Source: Stenocarpella maydis (taxonomy: Eukaryota > Ascomycota > Sordariomycetes > Diaporthales > Diaporthaceae). Taken from it: a stretch of DNA of 11,500 nucleotides. The stretch is taken from contig NQMI01000093.1 in assembly GCA_002270565.1 (NCBI GenBank), forward strand, positions 5,363 through 16,862. Reading direction: 5' to 3'. A program made the translations under genes and the position numbers. The notes below the pieces were generated by a model. It was given only the letters and a program-made list of their open reading frames with translations. It ran no database searches and was not told the origin of the DNA. The stretch's first letter is position 1. Every line of letters begins with the position of its first letter. This document shows positions 1 to 9,673 of this stretch, in pieces.

Positions 1-1846
1 ATTATTATATTACATTTAATATTATAATATTATATTTAAAATATTAAATATGTTAATAAAGGTTTCATTATCTATTTTCAATCTTAAATAATTTAAATAA
101 TTAAAATATTCTATTAGTATAGTATATACTATATATATTATTATTATAGAGCATTAATATATTAAATATACAAATTAAATAAATGATTAATATCACCATG
201 AATTATTTCATTAAAGTTTTGATACTTATGAGCTTCTTTATATATACTTTAAGTCTTCTAAATTAATAAACTTAATTAAAAATAAACAATTCAGTGTGAT
301 TAACGCTAATTAATATTAACTATTAATAGTTATTCAGCCCTAAGTAAGTACTAGGGTTAATATAAGTTAGTAAATATTATAAAGATAATTTAATTATCAA
401 TAAAATTTACTCTATAATGAATTATATTATATAAACGTTTAAATTTTAAATATACATAATACGTTAAAATGAACTAGTTATTATATATATAGAAATATAA
501 TTCTAAAGTTATATGAGATTTATTGAAATAGAAAATATAATATATAAATCTTAAATTAGTATTATTATAATATATATCTCATACGCAATATTAAATCTTA
601 CTAATATAAAGCTCAGGTTTAAATAAAACTAAATTTAAAAACCTGTTTTATTTTTTAATATATTTTACTTATTAGTAAACTATATTATTAAATATCTTTA
701 AATACTTAGTTAAATTAACTTTAAGTCTTTTATATTAATTACTGTATATTATTATAAGTTTTCCTCCTTGGTATAAGGATTATTGAAGTCCTTAATTATT
801 CTTTTAAAATTATATTTTATTTAACTGTAGCTATTTACTAGGTAAACTATATACTACTCTTTAAAGTTTCTTCTACTTAATAGATATTATTTAAAAACTT
901 TTAAAATAGCTCCTTTCTGCTCAAGCTTTATAAATTCTTATTTAGCCTATTAATCATTATTTAGATCTTTAAAAAGAATTCTTAAAGTAGCTTTATAGCT
1001 TTTATAAGTATTAAAAGTTTCTTAAGTTTTCTATTTATATTATATAAAGCCTTTAATTTTTGAATAGGTCTTAAGGTAAGATTTAAATTATATAATGGTT
1101 TATTTCTTTTGGTAAAATACTATATATATAATCTAAGTTTTATTAATTTAAATATTTAATTTTAAAAGTATTAGTAGGCCTTAACTTAGGTTAAGTAGGC
1201 TTAAAGTTATTTTAAAGTTCTATTATAGGATATAAGAGTATCAAGCTTTATATACTGTTTAGCTAAAATGAGTATATTCAAAATACTAATAGCTACTTAT
1301 AGGATATATATTTCTTATTTAAGTATTTTTATTTTTTTTATTTTATTAAGTTTAACTATTTATAAAAATATAAAATGTATTTATTTTAATAATCATTTCT
1401 TAATACTCTTAAAGAATAATAAATATATATTTAATATTAGCTATATTTTATTAAAGGTTATATTAAAAAGTATTATTATTATTACTATTATTACTAAATC
1501 TAGATATTATAACAGTAAAGTTTAACTTAAATATATAACTTATTATTTAGGGCTTATATAACATATTTAAATAAGAGTAATTAAGATATAATAATTATAC
1601 CTAATATTTAGCTAATAAACTTAATAAGTAGGTTTATATTTGAGAAGTATTTAAGGTAGAAATATTTTAAATGATATAATAATAATAATAATTAAAAATA
1701 GTTACAGTTATTTTCAAGTAAACTATTAGATTAATTATTAAAGAGCTATCTTAAGTTATATTATTTAGAGTAATAATTGTAGGTTTATATAGTTTATTTC
1801 TTTAGCATAAAGTAATAATAGTATTGCTTCTTAGGGCTTACTTGGA
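1..1846. other. AT-rich RIP-degraded flank, no recognisable gene
   Basis: This stretch is almost entirely A and T, with short A/T runs, very few CpG, CpA or TpG dinucleotides and stops in every frame. That is the composition expected of old repeats saturated by RIP-type C-to-T mutation. An open frame of 85 codons at 1268-1525 is nearly all Ile, Lys, Asn, Tyr and Leu and looks like a chance product of the composition. On the minus strand between about 1080 and 760 there are Lys/Leu/Asn-rich stretches that could be the remnant of a transposon protein tail, but I could not assign a family. Because element B lies just downstream on the + strand, part of this flank may be its lost reverse transcriptase and RNase H region; I found no motif to prove it. 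Confidence 0.6.
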
Positions 1847-2090
1847 GTATTACTTGCTAGGAGTAATAGGAGTGATGGAGTATTTGGATTATTTAGAGTA
1901 ATACTATTACCTCAACTACCTTAGTTATCCTTTTCATTTATTACATAACCTTACTAGGTCGTACTACTTCCTACTAGCCTATCCAGCTGGCTGGTAGGGT
2001 TTTATCTGCGCCTCTAGGGGACCAATAGTCAGTTCCCTGGTTCTATTCCTGTTACATTTATAACATATAAACAAAAATACCACTTGTCTT
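1847..2090. repeat. Island of less mutated sequence with hairpins; possible LTR or MITE relic
   Basis: Base composition returns to near normal here, with CpG and CpA dinucleotides present, against extremely AT-rich sequence on both sides. It contains a near-perfect hairpin: the 9-base arms 1971-1979 and 1989-1997 pair with one mismatch that a C-to-T change would explain, and the loop holds CCAGCTGG. Just upstream, TAATAGTATT (about 1815) and AATACTATTA (about 1900) form another inverted pair. The right edge near 2076 reads TGTTACA, an LTR-like end, but I could not find a matching TG start or a target duplication. It may be a solo LTR or a MITE inserted upstream of element B's integrase zinc region; the class is unproven. 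Confidence 0.35.
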
Positions 2091-2104
2091 TAGCTTGTTA
2101 AAAC

Positions 2105-2532
2105 GAAGTTATTTAAGAACTTTATAAACTACCAATATATAAATATTAAAGTATATAAATAATATATTTATAACTTAAATAATATTAGAATTTCCTAAAT
2201 ATAAGGAATTTAGGATAAAAGTTATTAAGAAATATAATATTTATAATAAAAATAAGCTGGATAAATATAAGCTATATAAGATATTGTAATTATTACTCAT
2301 ATTTAAGGGTTCATAAAATTTAATTAGTTTAAACTTTATGATTAATCTCCTTTTATTAATTAAATTAATACTTAAGGCTAAATATAATAATATCCTAAAT
2401 ATAATAGATAAATTTATAAAATAAGTTTACTTTATATTTTATAAGGAAGTAAACATAGTAGAAAAGCTTGCCTATATGTTTTCAATGATTATTATTAATT
2501 AGTATAAACTACTGAAGGAATTTATCTATAGT
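2105..2532 (+). pseudogene. Element B: integrase fragment of an older Ty3/gypsy retrotransposon, RIP-inactivated
   Basis: This is a remnant of a gypsy-type integrase, which inserts retrotransposon cDNA into the host genome. The zinc-binding domain starts at 2105: the second His region is recognisable as PIYKY (expected PIHGH). After a frame change near 2205 comes YNIY, where CxIC is expected, at about 2232-2245, so His and Cys have become Tyr by single transitions. The segment KLYKIL leads into the catalytic core, where the first catalytic Asp is Asn (LNFM, codon 2332-2334). The core continues with IIDKF and VYFIFYKE and stops dead at the left LTR boundary, just before the expected second Asp. 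At least five in-frame stops sit where Gln or Trp is expected. The residues differ clearly from element A's integrase, so B is another family and was there before the A-derived block. Confidence 0.75.
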
Positions 2533-2712
2533 TGTGACGGGTACATATAAGTCAACGCTGTATATTGGCTGTAGCTAAGCTAGGTTCAATAAGGAGAGAA
2601 AAAGTAGAAGGAAAATCCTTCAAATCCGGAATCTACATTCTTATATGCGGAATCCTAAGTGGGTCCAGAGGGAGCCGGCCCGCGCTAATACCTAGGATTC
2701 CACCCTATAACA
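2533..2712 (-). repeat. 3' LTR of element A (minus orientation)
   Basis: About 180 bp, reading TGTTATAGGG to CCGTCACA on the minus strand, so it has the canonical TG...CA ends. It is preceded in element orientation by a polypurine tract, which marks it as the 3' LTR. It is the inverted counterpart of 10645-10823, and both copies end at the same outer base. Differences between the copies are mostly transitions, as expected after RIP. Its ends are defined by the motif and by co-termination of the copies; no target duplication confirms them. Confidence 0.7.
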
Positions 2713-2727
2713 TTATCCTCCCCCTTC
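2713..2727 (-). promoter_or_regulatory. Polypurine tract for plus-strand DNA priming, element A
   Basis: On the minus strand this reads GAAGGGGGAGGATAA directly before the TG of the LTR. This is the usual position and form of the polypurine primer used by gypsy elements to start second-strand synthesis. The identical 15-mer sits before the right LTR at 10630-10644, so it has escaped mutation in both copies. Confidence 0.75.
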
Positions 2728-3440
2728 AAAACTAATTATATAACCACCAACTGAATTGGATCGGATTCCAATCCGGGCGGGCTACCAACCAGAATCAATT
2801 AGGGGCCCGCCTCTATCCCGATTTAATCAGAGGCAGCCTCTAATCTAATTTAATCAAAGGTCCCAAGTATTTAAACCCGTAAATTTTCCAGCTTCCGCTC
2901 CTCTTCCCCCGTTTTCTAATAAAAACCAAATTAAACCAGTGAGTACCCCCCTTTCAATCAAAAGCTTGCAGTTTCCAGCCCCAACCCCCAGAAGTCCGTA
3001 ATAATTTCCTTAGCGCTCAATTTTCAGCCTTAATCACCATGCCTCCTAGAGCAACAGCAATTTACCCGCCCAAGCTGCAGCAATAAGTAAGTCTGCAATT
3101 TCCAACTATCTTCACTCAGTTAACTGACTTTTTAGGGCAATAACGAGTACAAGTGTTTCCAATACATTTCCACTAGAGTCAATTACAAGACCGTGCCATG
3201 CTTGTATACAAGGATGCCCACATTTTCCCTCCATAAGTAATCCCAAGCTAGTATTATTAGCTTCCGCACTCTTACTAATAGTTTCCTAGCAGATATACCC
3301 TAGCTGCTTTTTCTAGCCCTGTTATCTCATATATAAATATAAATAACTGGAACTTTATTAGTAGTTTCCCGTAAATAAATTAGTTCTTAGTAGAAAATAA
3401 TTGAATTTCTAGTATTAGTTATTAGTTTTTATAGTAGCAC
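2728..3440 (-). other. Long 3' untranslated region of element A (left arm)
   Basis: This lies between the end of the pol frame and the polypurine tract. I see no coding potential on either strand. It aligns base for base, in inverted orientation, with 9674-10629, but lacks about 293 bp found there (junction near 3195) and has one extra short duplication (2821-2860). Base composition is much closer to normal than in the pol core, with CpG and CpA still present. A 3' UTR of this length is long for a gypsy element, and its role is unknown. Confidence 0.6.
2821..2860. repeat. Short direct duplication present only in the left arm
   Basis: The 13-mer ATTTAATCARAGG occurs at 2821-2833 and again at 2848-2860 (offset 27 bases, one transition between copies). 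The right arm has a single, shorter equivalent near 10525-10545. It looks like a small tandem duplication in the left copy, or a loss by recombination between the repeats in the right copy. Confidence 0.55.
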
Positions 3441-5060
3441 CCTTTTTTTTAAGATAGGTTTTTGCACCAATAGACATCTCATAACTCTTTTTAGGAATTT
3501 GAGTTCCTCCTCTTTTTATATAATTTCCAGTCCCATCTATATGGAGTCCGGCTAAATAATTATATTACCTAAGAATCCTCCTCTCTCTTTACCCCCTCTA
3601 CCACAAGAGCTATCCTTTAGCCCCATACGGTCTGCCCCCTGCTTTTTCCTCTAATATGTTCCTTACGCTTTCTCTCAAATTCCAAGTTAAAAGCATTATA
3701 TACTACCGCTAGCCCATCCTCCTAGCAAGAATCACCATACTACTCCTCAAACTCATCCCAAGCCGAGGTTTCTTCCAGATTTTCCAGGTCAGTTTAGGTA
3801 GGATCCTAATACCCCACCCATTTAACTAGAGCTTCTTATCATATACCCCTACCCACCCTCCTTATATATACACATAGCAGTTTTTCCATAAAATATTTCT
3901 AATAGCTATTAATAATTACTACTAAAGGCTAGAAATCTATATATTTCTAGCTAGATAATAGGTCTTAAGCTATATAATAAAGGTATTCAATATATACTTT
4001 TATATATTAGCTATTAAAGAATCTAAAGATCTCTACTACTAGTAAGAATATTATCCTTTCCACTCTAAATTTTATATATTTCTAATTAAGTTTCTTTTTA
4101 AGGTATAGTAAGCAATAGTTTTATAAATCTACCTATACTAAATCTCCTTCCTAAAAGCATAATACTAGCCTATACTTTTAATTAGCTATATTTTCCTAAG
4201 TCTAAAAAGTAGAAACTATAGTAGCTTAATAGAGGTCTATTATCCGTTAGAGCCTCTAGATGAAGGATACTACCTGCTACTCCAAGGGCCCTACTATAAC
4301 ACCTTCTAATTCTCACTCTTTAATCTCCAAAACAATTAGGTCGGGGTTATACCCCTTTATTATAAAGAATATAAATATATCTATACTTATATTCTTCTAA
4401 TTCCTTAGGGCTATCTAAGCTATTAGTAGCCACTCCACCTAGTTATCCTAGTTTTAATTAATAAAAGCTACTAGATATATCTTAATTTCCTAGTTTATAT
4501 ATTCCAGCCCTTTATTAATCTTAGGGTAATATACTATACTTAGGTATTATTCAATCCCTAATAATTAGCATATATACTTCTAGAAGCAGCTTACTTAGTT
4601 AGGCCTATAATTAGATATAATAGCCTTTAGCTACCCATAATACCTAGCCTAATACTAGAGGAAGCACTATATATATACTTTTGCATTTATAATCTCTATA
4701 GGTTCCAGTATAATATCCTTACTTAAATAGTTATAGATAACCCATATATACTTATACCCTTTAAGCTAGGGTATATATAAGTAGTCTTAGCTATTTAAAT
4801 TTAGGAAGATAGTTATAAAGTCTATAGTAATTTCCTTATAATATCTATTAGGAACTAGTAGAGGTTTTAAATATGCCTTTCTTATTTCCCTTTAGGCCTT
4901 TATCCTACTATAGATATTATAATTATATAGAAATTATTAGATTCTTTACTATATTAAGAGCTAGTAAAAATACTAACTTATTATAGATATTATGCCTTTC
5001 CAGCTGGGATGCCCATTAACTAATAAATTATGGGTAATCTAGATGAATCTTATATAGAGA
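3441..5060 (-). pseudogene. Element A pol: integrase and chromodomain, RIP-inactivated
   Basis: This is the integrase of a chromodomain gypsy element, which joins cDNA ends to the genome; the chromodomain is thought to direct insertion to modified histones. One minus-strand frame holds all parts. The zinc finger has both His codons (5030-5032 and 5009-5011, HNLLVNGH) but both Cys are now Tyr (4919-4921 and 4910-4912, YNIY). The core follows PLLVPNRYYKE: first Asp intact at 4820-4822 (TIDF), second Asp now Asn at 4610-4612 (SNYRP), Glu at 4502-4504. Exactly 35 residues separate the last two, the D,D35E spacing. The chromodomain lies at about 3900-3740, with RRVGRG, ALVKWVGY, DPT and NLEETSAWDEF. 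A basic tail follows, then stops. Many TAG/TAA codons replace Trp or Gln. It is out of frame with RT-RNase H, implying an indel near 5100-5550. Confidence 0.9.
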
Positions 5061-5589
5061 TTATTAGCTTTTAAGTCTTAAGGGCTAGCTTTCTTATATT
5101 CTTCCTCCTAAGTAATTAGGGCCCCTGGGATCTAAAGTCTTTCCCTATATCATAGGAGTCCATTAGAGTCTATATAATATTTGCCAATCTAGATGCATAT
5201 TTGCAATCCAGGCTTAAACTTATAATTACCTCTTTATACCACCTAATAGACCTTCTAGTACCCTATATCTGCTTAAATAGCTTCCTCTTATAACCACTAT
5301 AGTTCCAGATCATTAAAGGCCTTAGTCTTAACCAACTTATCTACAGCCTCCCTAACCCATATAGAGTTAACCCGCTACTGTACTAGTATAGAATTTAGAA
5401 TTATCTAAATATTCCTTACCTCTATATCCTTAAGAGTTGCTTAATCCTCATTTCTATAAGAAAGGGCATCTAGAATAATAATATCCTTACCTAATTAATA
5501 AACTGGATTGAATAGAAATTCCATTAAAAGTTCTATATACTATATTTAGTACTTTAAAAGCTATTACTTTATTATAAACTTCTTAAGAT

Positions 5590-6730
5590 TCTTATAACTA
5601 GAGAGAATTATAAACCTATTAATATTCTTTAGTTCTATATACTACTACTGCAAGCAGTCTATAATAGCTAGCATCTCCTTATTAGCAATTAAGTAATTCC
5701 ACTTAATTATTATAAGCTTCCTTAAATAGAAGGCAATAGGTCTTAATACCCCCATCAACCTCATGCAAGAGGGCCCCTCGAAGGCCCCAGCCGCTACAAT
5801 CAGCCTCCATAAAGGTCTTCTTAATCAGATCCCACTATATAAGGACTAGAGCTTATATAAAGTCCTCCTTAAGCTATCAGAAGGCTTCATTATACTCCCA
5901 CATTCATAAAAATAGCACCCCTTTCCCAATTAATGCTATTAAAAGGGCAGCTTTCTAGGAGTAATTTTTAATAAATATCTAATAAAAGTTGGCAAACCCT
6001 AAGAAGCTTTATATACCTCTTACTAATATAAGCCTCTCTTATTTAGTAATTACTCTTATCTTCTTAGGATTTACTATCACTCCTATACTAGCCTTAATAA
6101 TAAACCCAAGGTACTTAACTTACTTCTAAACAAACTTACTCTTATCTAGATCTAGATATAGTCCATACTCCACCATCCTCTTAAGAACCTCCCATACTTT
6201 TTCTATATATTCTTCTTAGGTTCTATCTATATAAATAAGAATATTATCTATATATATAAAGTAATACTTATTTCAAAGGTTCTAGAAAATAGAATTAATA
6301 TACCTCTAAAATATTACTACCGCCCCTAATAAGCTAAAAGGCATAATAACCTATTTAAAAAGCCTATATCTTATATAAAAAGCTATCTTCTATTAGTTAC
6401 CTTCCCTAACCCTAACCTTATAAAATACCTAAACTATATCCACCTTTATAAACTACTTAGCCTTTATAAGGTTATATAAGATTTCTATAATTAAGGGTAG
6501 GGGATACTGATCTGCCCTAGTAATAGCATTTAGGGTGCAGTAGTTGCAATAAAACCATAGTCTGCCCCCGGCTTTCATATAAAGATTACTAAAGCCCTAG
6601 CCTTACTACTGCTAGCTTAGATAAAGCCCTTATCTAGTAGGTCTCAGAGTATCTTCTTTAAGACTAGTAATTTTTCATAGAATATATTATAAAGCAGTCT
6701 AAATAATATAGGTACCTCTCTTTCTTATTT
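5590..6730 (-). pseudogene. Element A pol: reverse transcriptase and RNase H, RIP-inactivated
   Basis: Reverse transcriptase copies the element RNA into DNA and RNase H removes the RNA strand. In one minus-strand frame I read TLNAITRADQYPLPLI, then KVDIV with the first catalytic Asp at 6438-6440, VIMPFSL, and the active-site box YIDNILIY at 6231-6254. There the second Asp of YxDD is Asn (6243-6245, GAT to AAT). KYLGFI and FLGFANFY follow, then the RNase H start EADCSGWGLRGALL with its Asp at 5799-5801. Trp and Gln positions are repeatedly TAG or TAA. The N-terminal part (about 6600-6730, LLVLKKIL) is in another frame. The sequence belongs to the Ty3/gypsy chromovirus-like class by motif. It is inactive: a stop-ridden frame and a damaged catalytic box. 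Confidence 0.92.
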
Positions 6731-7440
6731 ATCCTTCTTAAGGTAGATCTTATAGTTTATACTAGGTTTATAAGGGTTTAACTTATCTACTTTCTTCTTT
6801 ATAAAAAGCAATAGTAGGTTATAAAACTCTAAAGGAATCTTCTTATAAAGCTCCTCTTCTATCTTAGGCTTCTTTATATTTAATGCTTTATTAATATCCT
6901 TTATTATAATTATAAAAACTACTAGCTTTATTATAGCTTTTCTATAAGTTTGCTTAACTCTCCTTATATGTAAGAGAAGAGTAGATCCTAATACTAACTT
7001 TACTTCCTTAAGTTCCTTAATTTTATTTAAGAGCATTTATTAGCTTATATAAGGGACCTAAGTTTCCACCCTTCTATACTAGAGTCTTACTTTATATAGT
7101 ATAAAATATACTTAATTAGTAATAAGCTATAGCTTGCCTAGTATTATTAGGAAGTAGAGGCTGGGAATTATGTAGGCAACTATATTCTTATAGTAGCCTA
7201 TAACTTCCAGCCTAAACTTTATAATTCCTATAGCTATAGCCTAAGCTATACCTTCTGCTGCCTCCTCTATCTCCCTTAGCTCTATAGAAAGAGTAGGGAT
7301 ACCCATCCATTAGGCAGTTTCCTTATTAATTATAATAAAGCACTTATACCCTTTATATATTAAAGTAATATCCTAATCTACCTTCTTAATAATTATATAA
7401 ATATAGGTAGATTCTATTTCTATAACTTCTAGGATTAAGG
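6725..7440 (-). pseudogene. Element A pol: protease domain and linker to reverse transcriptase
   Basis: Aspartic protease cuts the Gag-Pol polyprotein. In one frame, different from gag and RT, I read GYKCFIIINKETA, where the catalytic D-x-G-T box is expected. Its Asp is Asn (7325-7327) and its Gly is Glu (GGA to GAA), both G-to-A changes. The conserved flap-side strand and the ILGK motif (expected ILG+PW) follow at about 7130-7150. Then comes an uninterrupted stretch at 7036-6725 containing KIPLEFYNLLLLF and NPYKPSINYKI, which matches the linker just before reverse transcriptase in fungal gypsy elements. That stretch stays open for 103 codons only because it has few Gln or Trp codons; it is not a separate gene. 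Confidence 0.8.
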
Positions 7441-7479
7441 GTAATTAAGTAACTTCCTAGAACTCTAAGGCCTAACTTT

Positions 7480-8568
7480 ACCCTAGAGCTACTCTTTTTC
7501 TGATTCTAATCGCTTAAACTCCCTAACCCAATCTTCAGATAGCTAGGGCTGGGTTATCTAGGTAATGCTAATCCTTATCTTTAAATCCCCTCCAATCTAG
7601 GCCAAGTTCTAAGGTAGCATATATAGGCATTAATATATAAAATGCCCTAATATACTATAATATCTATATAGCTCATTCTAAAAACAGCTCTCTCTTTCTT
7701 CCTTAGAGACCCATTTAGTATACTACTACCTTCCGTCCTTTATAGGGCGGGTTCTATCCCTCCCTTTTTAAGAAGCCCCCTTAGAAAAGCAGTTCATATA
7801 TATAGCAATATCGCCCTCTATATCTACTGCCAGGTAGCCCAGCCGTTCTTAATTGCTTGAGGCGGAACCTAACTGGGTTGATACAGGGGCTATACCTAAT
7901 GCTATATAAGATGCCTATTTACCCCAATAAAGTCTCTAATATAGCGCCTTAAATTCCCCAGTCTACTTAAACCTTTAAGCAATCTATTAAATAGCCACTA
8001 TATACCCCTTAAACTCCATTAGTAGTATAATAGTAATTAGCTTATTCTTTAAGGCTTTAGATATGCCCTAATATAATTATATTACCTGGGACTTATTATC
8101 CCAAGTATACCCCCCTACTCTTATAAGAGCACTCTTAAAGTCTATAATAAACTCCCTAAAAGGCTGGCTATCCTTTTATTTAAGCCTTATAAGGTTAACC
8201 TGCTCATTTTCCTTATAAATAACTAGGTAGAAAGTATAATTTATATAGGCAACTAACTTCCTAAGGTTAAAATCCCTATTAATTGCTCTATTTCCCTAAA
8301 AAATATATATTCTAAACCTAACTTTAGTACTTAGGCACTAGTGTATTCTATACCAGGCCTTCTGGCTACCACTAATATAACCTATAGGCCTATCCACCTA
8401 TAGTTTTAAGACTAGAGAGGCTTAAAAATCAGCATATTTATTCAGCTTTCCATTCCAGGCCAGCCAAGCTAGAGCCTTACGCTAGAGTCCCATAGGGCCC
8501 TAATTAAATATAATATCAGGGATAGATTAGAGCCCGCTAGAGTCATAGGGCCTGGGGTTGCCTTCCAT
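7480..8568 (-). pseudogene. Element A gag (capsid and nucleocapsid), RIP-inactivated
   Basis: Gag packages the element RNA into particles. From an ATG at 8568-8566 one minus-strand frame runs, with stops, through a capsid-like region (DSQPFREFIIDFKSALIRVG, GISKALKNKL) to a basic region and a CCHC zinc knuckle at 7668-7627. The CX2CX4HX4C spacing is exact, with His and the last Cys kept but the first two Cys now Tyr and a TAA replacing Gln. Residues compatible with gag continue upstream of this ATG (about 8640, GNPLIITP) after a TGA that may be a mutated Arg codon, so the true start may be further upstream. Gag and protease are in different frames; with indels present I cannot tell whether a programmed frameshift existed. 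Confidence 0.82.
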
Positions 8569-9104
8569 TCAAACAGGGCCGATCTCCAAGGTAGTAGGGG
8601 TATTAGCCGCCAGAGTAGCATCAGGTTAAGGTGTAATAATCAGAGGGTTTCCGAGTATATTAAACCTAAAAGATCAAGGGTTTATATTCGGAATATGTTA
8701 TTAGGCGGTAGTTGAGCAATATTATTAACTAATAATAATTACTAGCTGTAAGGCTATCCAATACTGAGATTGAATACTTAGATTGATAACTGAAGAGTCT
8801 GTTCTATAAAAGCTATCTATTATGGTGATAACTATATCCTTATATGTTCTGACTCTTTAGTGGGTTTATTAAGGCTTATTATTACTTGCTCGATCCCGGA
8901 TAAGCTCTTACAGCCATTGCTCATCATAGCTTACGGTTGCTTGCATAAGTACTATTGAGCTTGTGGGTCCACAACCCTAACTCTGGGCCTTTAGTAGACA
9001 GTGCTGACTTAGCAGTTAGGGTTTTACGGGGTTGTGTTATAGCATTTGCCCTAGGTGCCTGGGTCCTCAAAATGGGTCCCCAGGGTACTATTATATTAGC
9101 TTAT
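8569..9104. other. Weakly RIP-mutated spacer between the two element copies
   Basis: This is the roughly 536 bp between the element A gag start and the inner end of the right arm. CpG, CpA and TpG reappear from about 8870 on, unlike the gag-pol core beside it. The part next to gag (8569-8700) is probably 5' leader or gag N-terminus. On the minus strand, 8850-8720 looks like an LTR downstream half or leader (a TATAGA box near 8805), but it matches neither 3' LTR here, so that is only a guess. A perfect 10-base inverted repeat, AACCCTAACT (8973-8982) and AGTTAGGGTT (9014-9023), is flanked by CACAACC and GGTTGTG. An open frame at 8955-9155 crosses the arm boundary and is probably chance. Confidence 0.55.
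8973..9023. repeat. Perfect 10-bp inverted repeat (hairpin) in the spacer
   Basis: AACCCTAACT at 8973-8982 pairs perfectly with AGTTAGGGTT at 9014-9023 across a 31-base loop. Outside it, CACAACC and GGTTGTG extend the symmetry imperfectly. Each arm contains one unit of the TTAGGG/CCCTAA telomere motif, but a single unit is no evidence of telomeric origin. Confidence 0.6.
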
Positions 9105-9673
9105 AATACTTCTGCTATACAGCCTAAGACCTATTACCTAGCTAAAAATATATAGATATCTAGCCCCTAGCGATAACTATTAATAGCTACTAGAAATACT
9201 TTATGGAAAAACTATTATGCACATATATAAGGAGGGTGGGTAGGGGCATATAATGGGAAGCTCTAGTTAAATGGGTGGGGTATTAGGATCCTACCTAAAC
9301 TAATCTAAAAAACCTAGAAGAAACCTCAGCTTGGGATGAGTTCAAGGAACAGTATAGCGACTCTCGCTAGGAGGATGGGCTAGCAGCAGTATATAATGCT
9401 TTTAACTTAAAACCCAAGAGAAGGCGTAAGGAACCCGTTAGAGGAAAAAGCAGGGGGCAAACTGCATGGGGCTAAAGGATAGCTCCTATAGTAGAGGGGG
9501 TGAAGGGAGAGAAGGATTCTTAGGCAATATAATCATTCAGCCGGACTCCGTATAGATGGGACTGGAGATCAGACAAAAAGAGGAGGGACCTAGATTTCTA
9601 AAGAGAGTTATAAGATATTTATAAATATAGAACCTATCTTAAAAAAAAAGGAGGACACTATGGAAACCAATAA
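9105..9673 (+). pseudogene. Second copy: C-terminal pol fragment with chromodomain and basic tail
   Basis: This is a 5'-truncated plus-strand copy of the end of element A's pol. It starts inside the linker after the integrase core (AQDLL-like, with TAA for Gln). The chromodomain is at about 9195-9350: EKLLCTYIRRVGRG, EALVKWVGY, DPT, then NLEETSAWDEFKEQYSDSR with stops at expected Glu, Trp or Gln codons. A tail with KPKRRRKE and GKSRG follows (about 9405-9470), which resembles a nuclear localisation signal. The same frame reaches KKKGGHYGNQ and a TAA at 9671-9673, a plausible natural end of pol. It is less mutated than the left copy and therefore the better reference for the C-terminus. No integrase core or RT precedes it. 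Confidence 0.85.

Larger units (their letters stand above)
2533..3987 (-). repeat. Left arm of the large inverted repeat
   Basis: This arm comprises the 3' LTR, polypurine tract, 3' UTR, chromodomain and the last part of the integrase linker, and is the reverse complement of 9105-10823. The outer ends coincide at the LTR terminus. The inner end is near 3987, after which the left copy continues into integrase and the right copy does not. Most mismatches that I checked by eye are C/T or G/A. The left arm is shorter than the right (about 1455 against 1719 bases), mainly because of the 293-base segment. Confidence 0.85.

Noticed and set aside
1268..1525. 85-codon open frame on the + strand
   Set aside because: It consists almost only of Ile, Lys, Tyr, Asn, Leu and Ser, as expected from random AT-rich sequence. 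It has no motif and no ribosome or promoter context that I can judge.
6725..7036. 103-codon open frame on the minus strand as a separate gene
   Set aside because: It is in frame with the protease piece upstream and matches the protease-RT linker of gypsy pol, so it is a fragment of element A.
8973..9023. Telomere-like TTAGGG/CCCTAA sequence
   Set aside because: Only a single unit occurs in each arm of a hairpin, with no tandem array.
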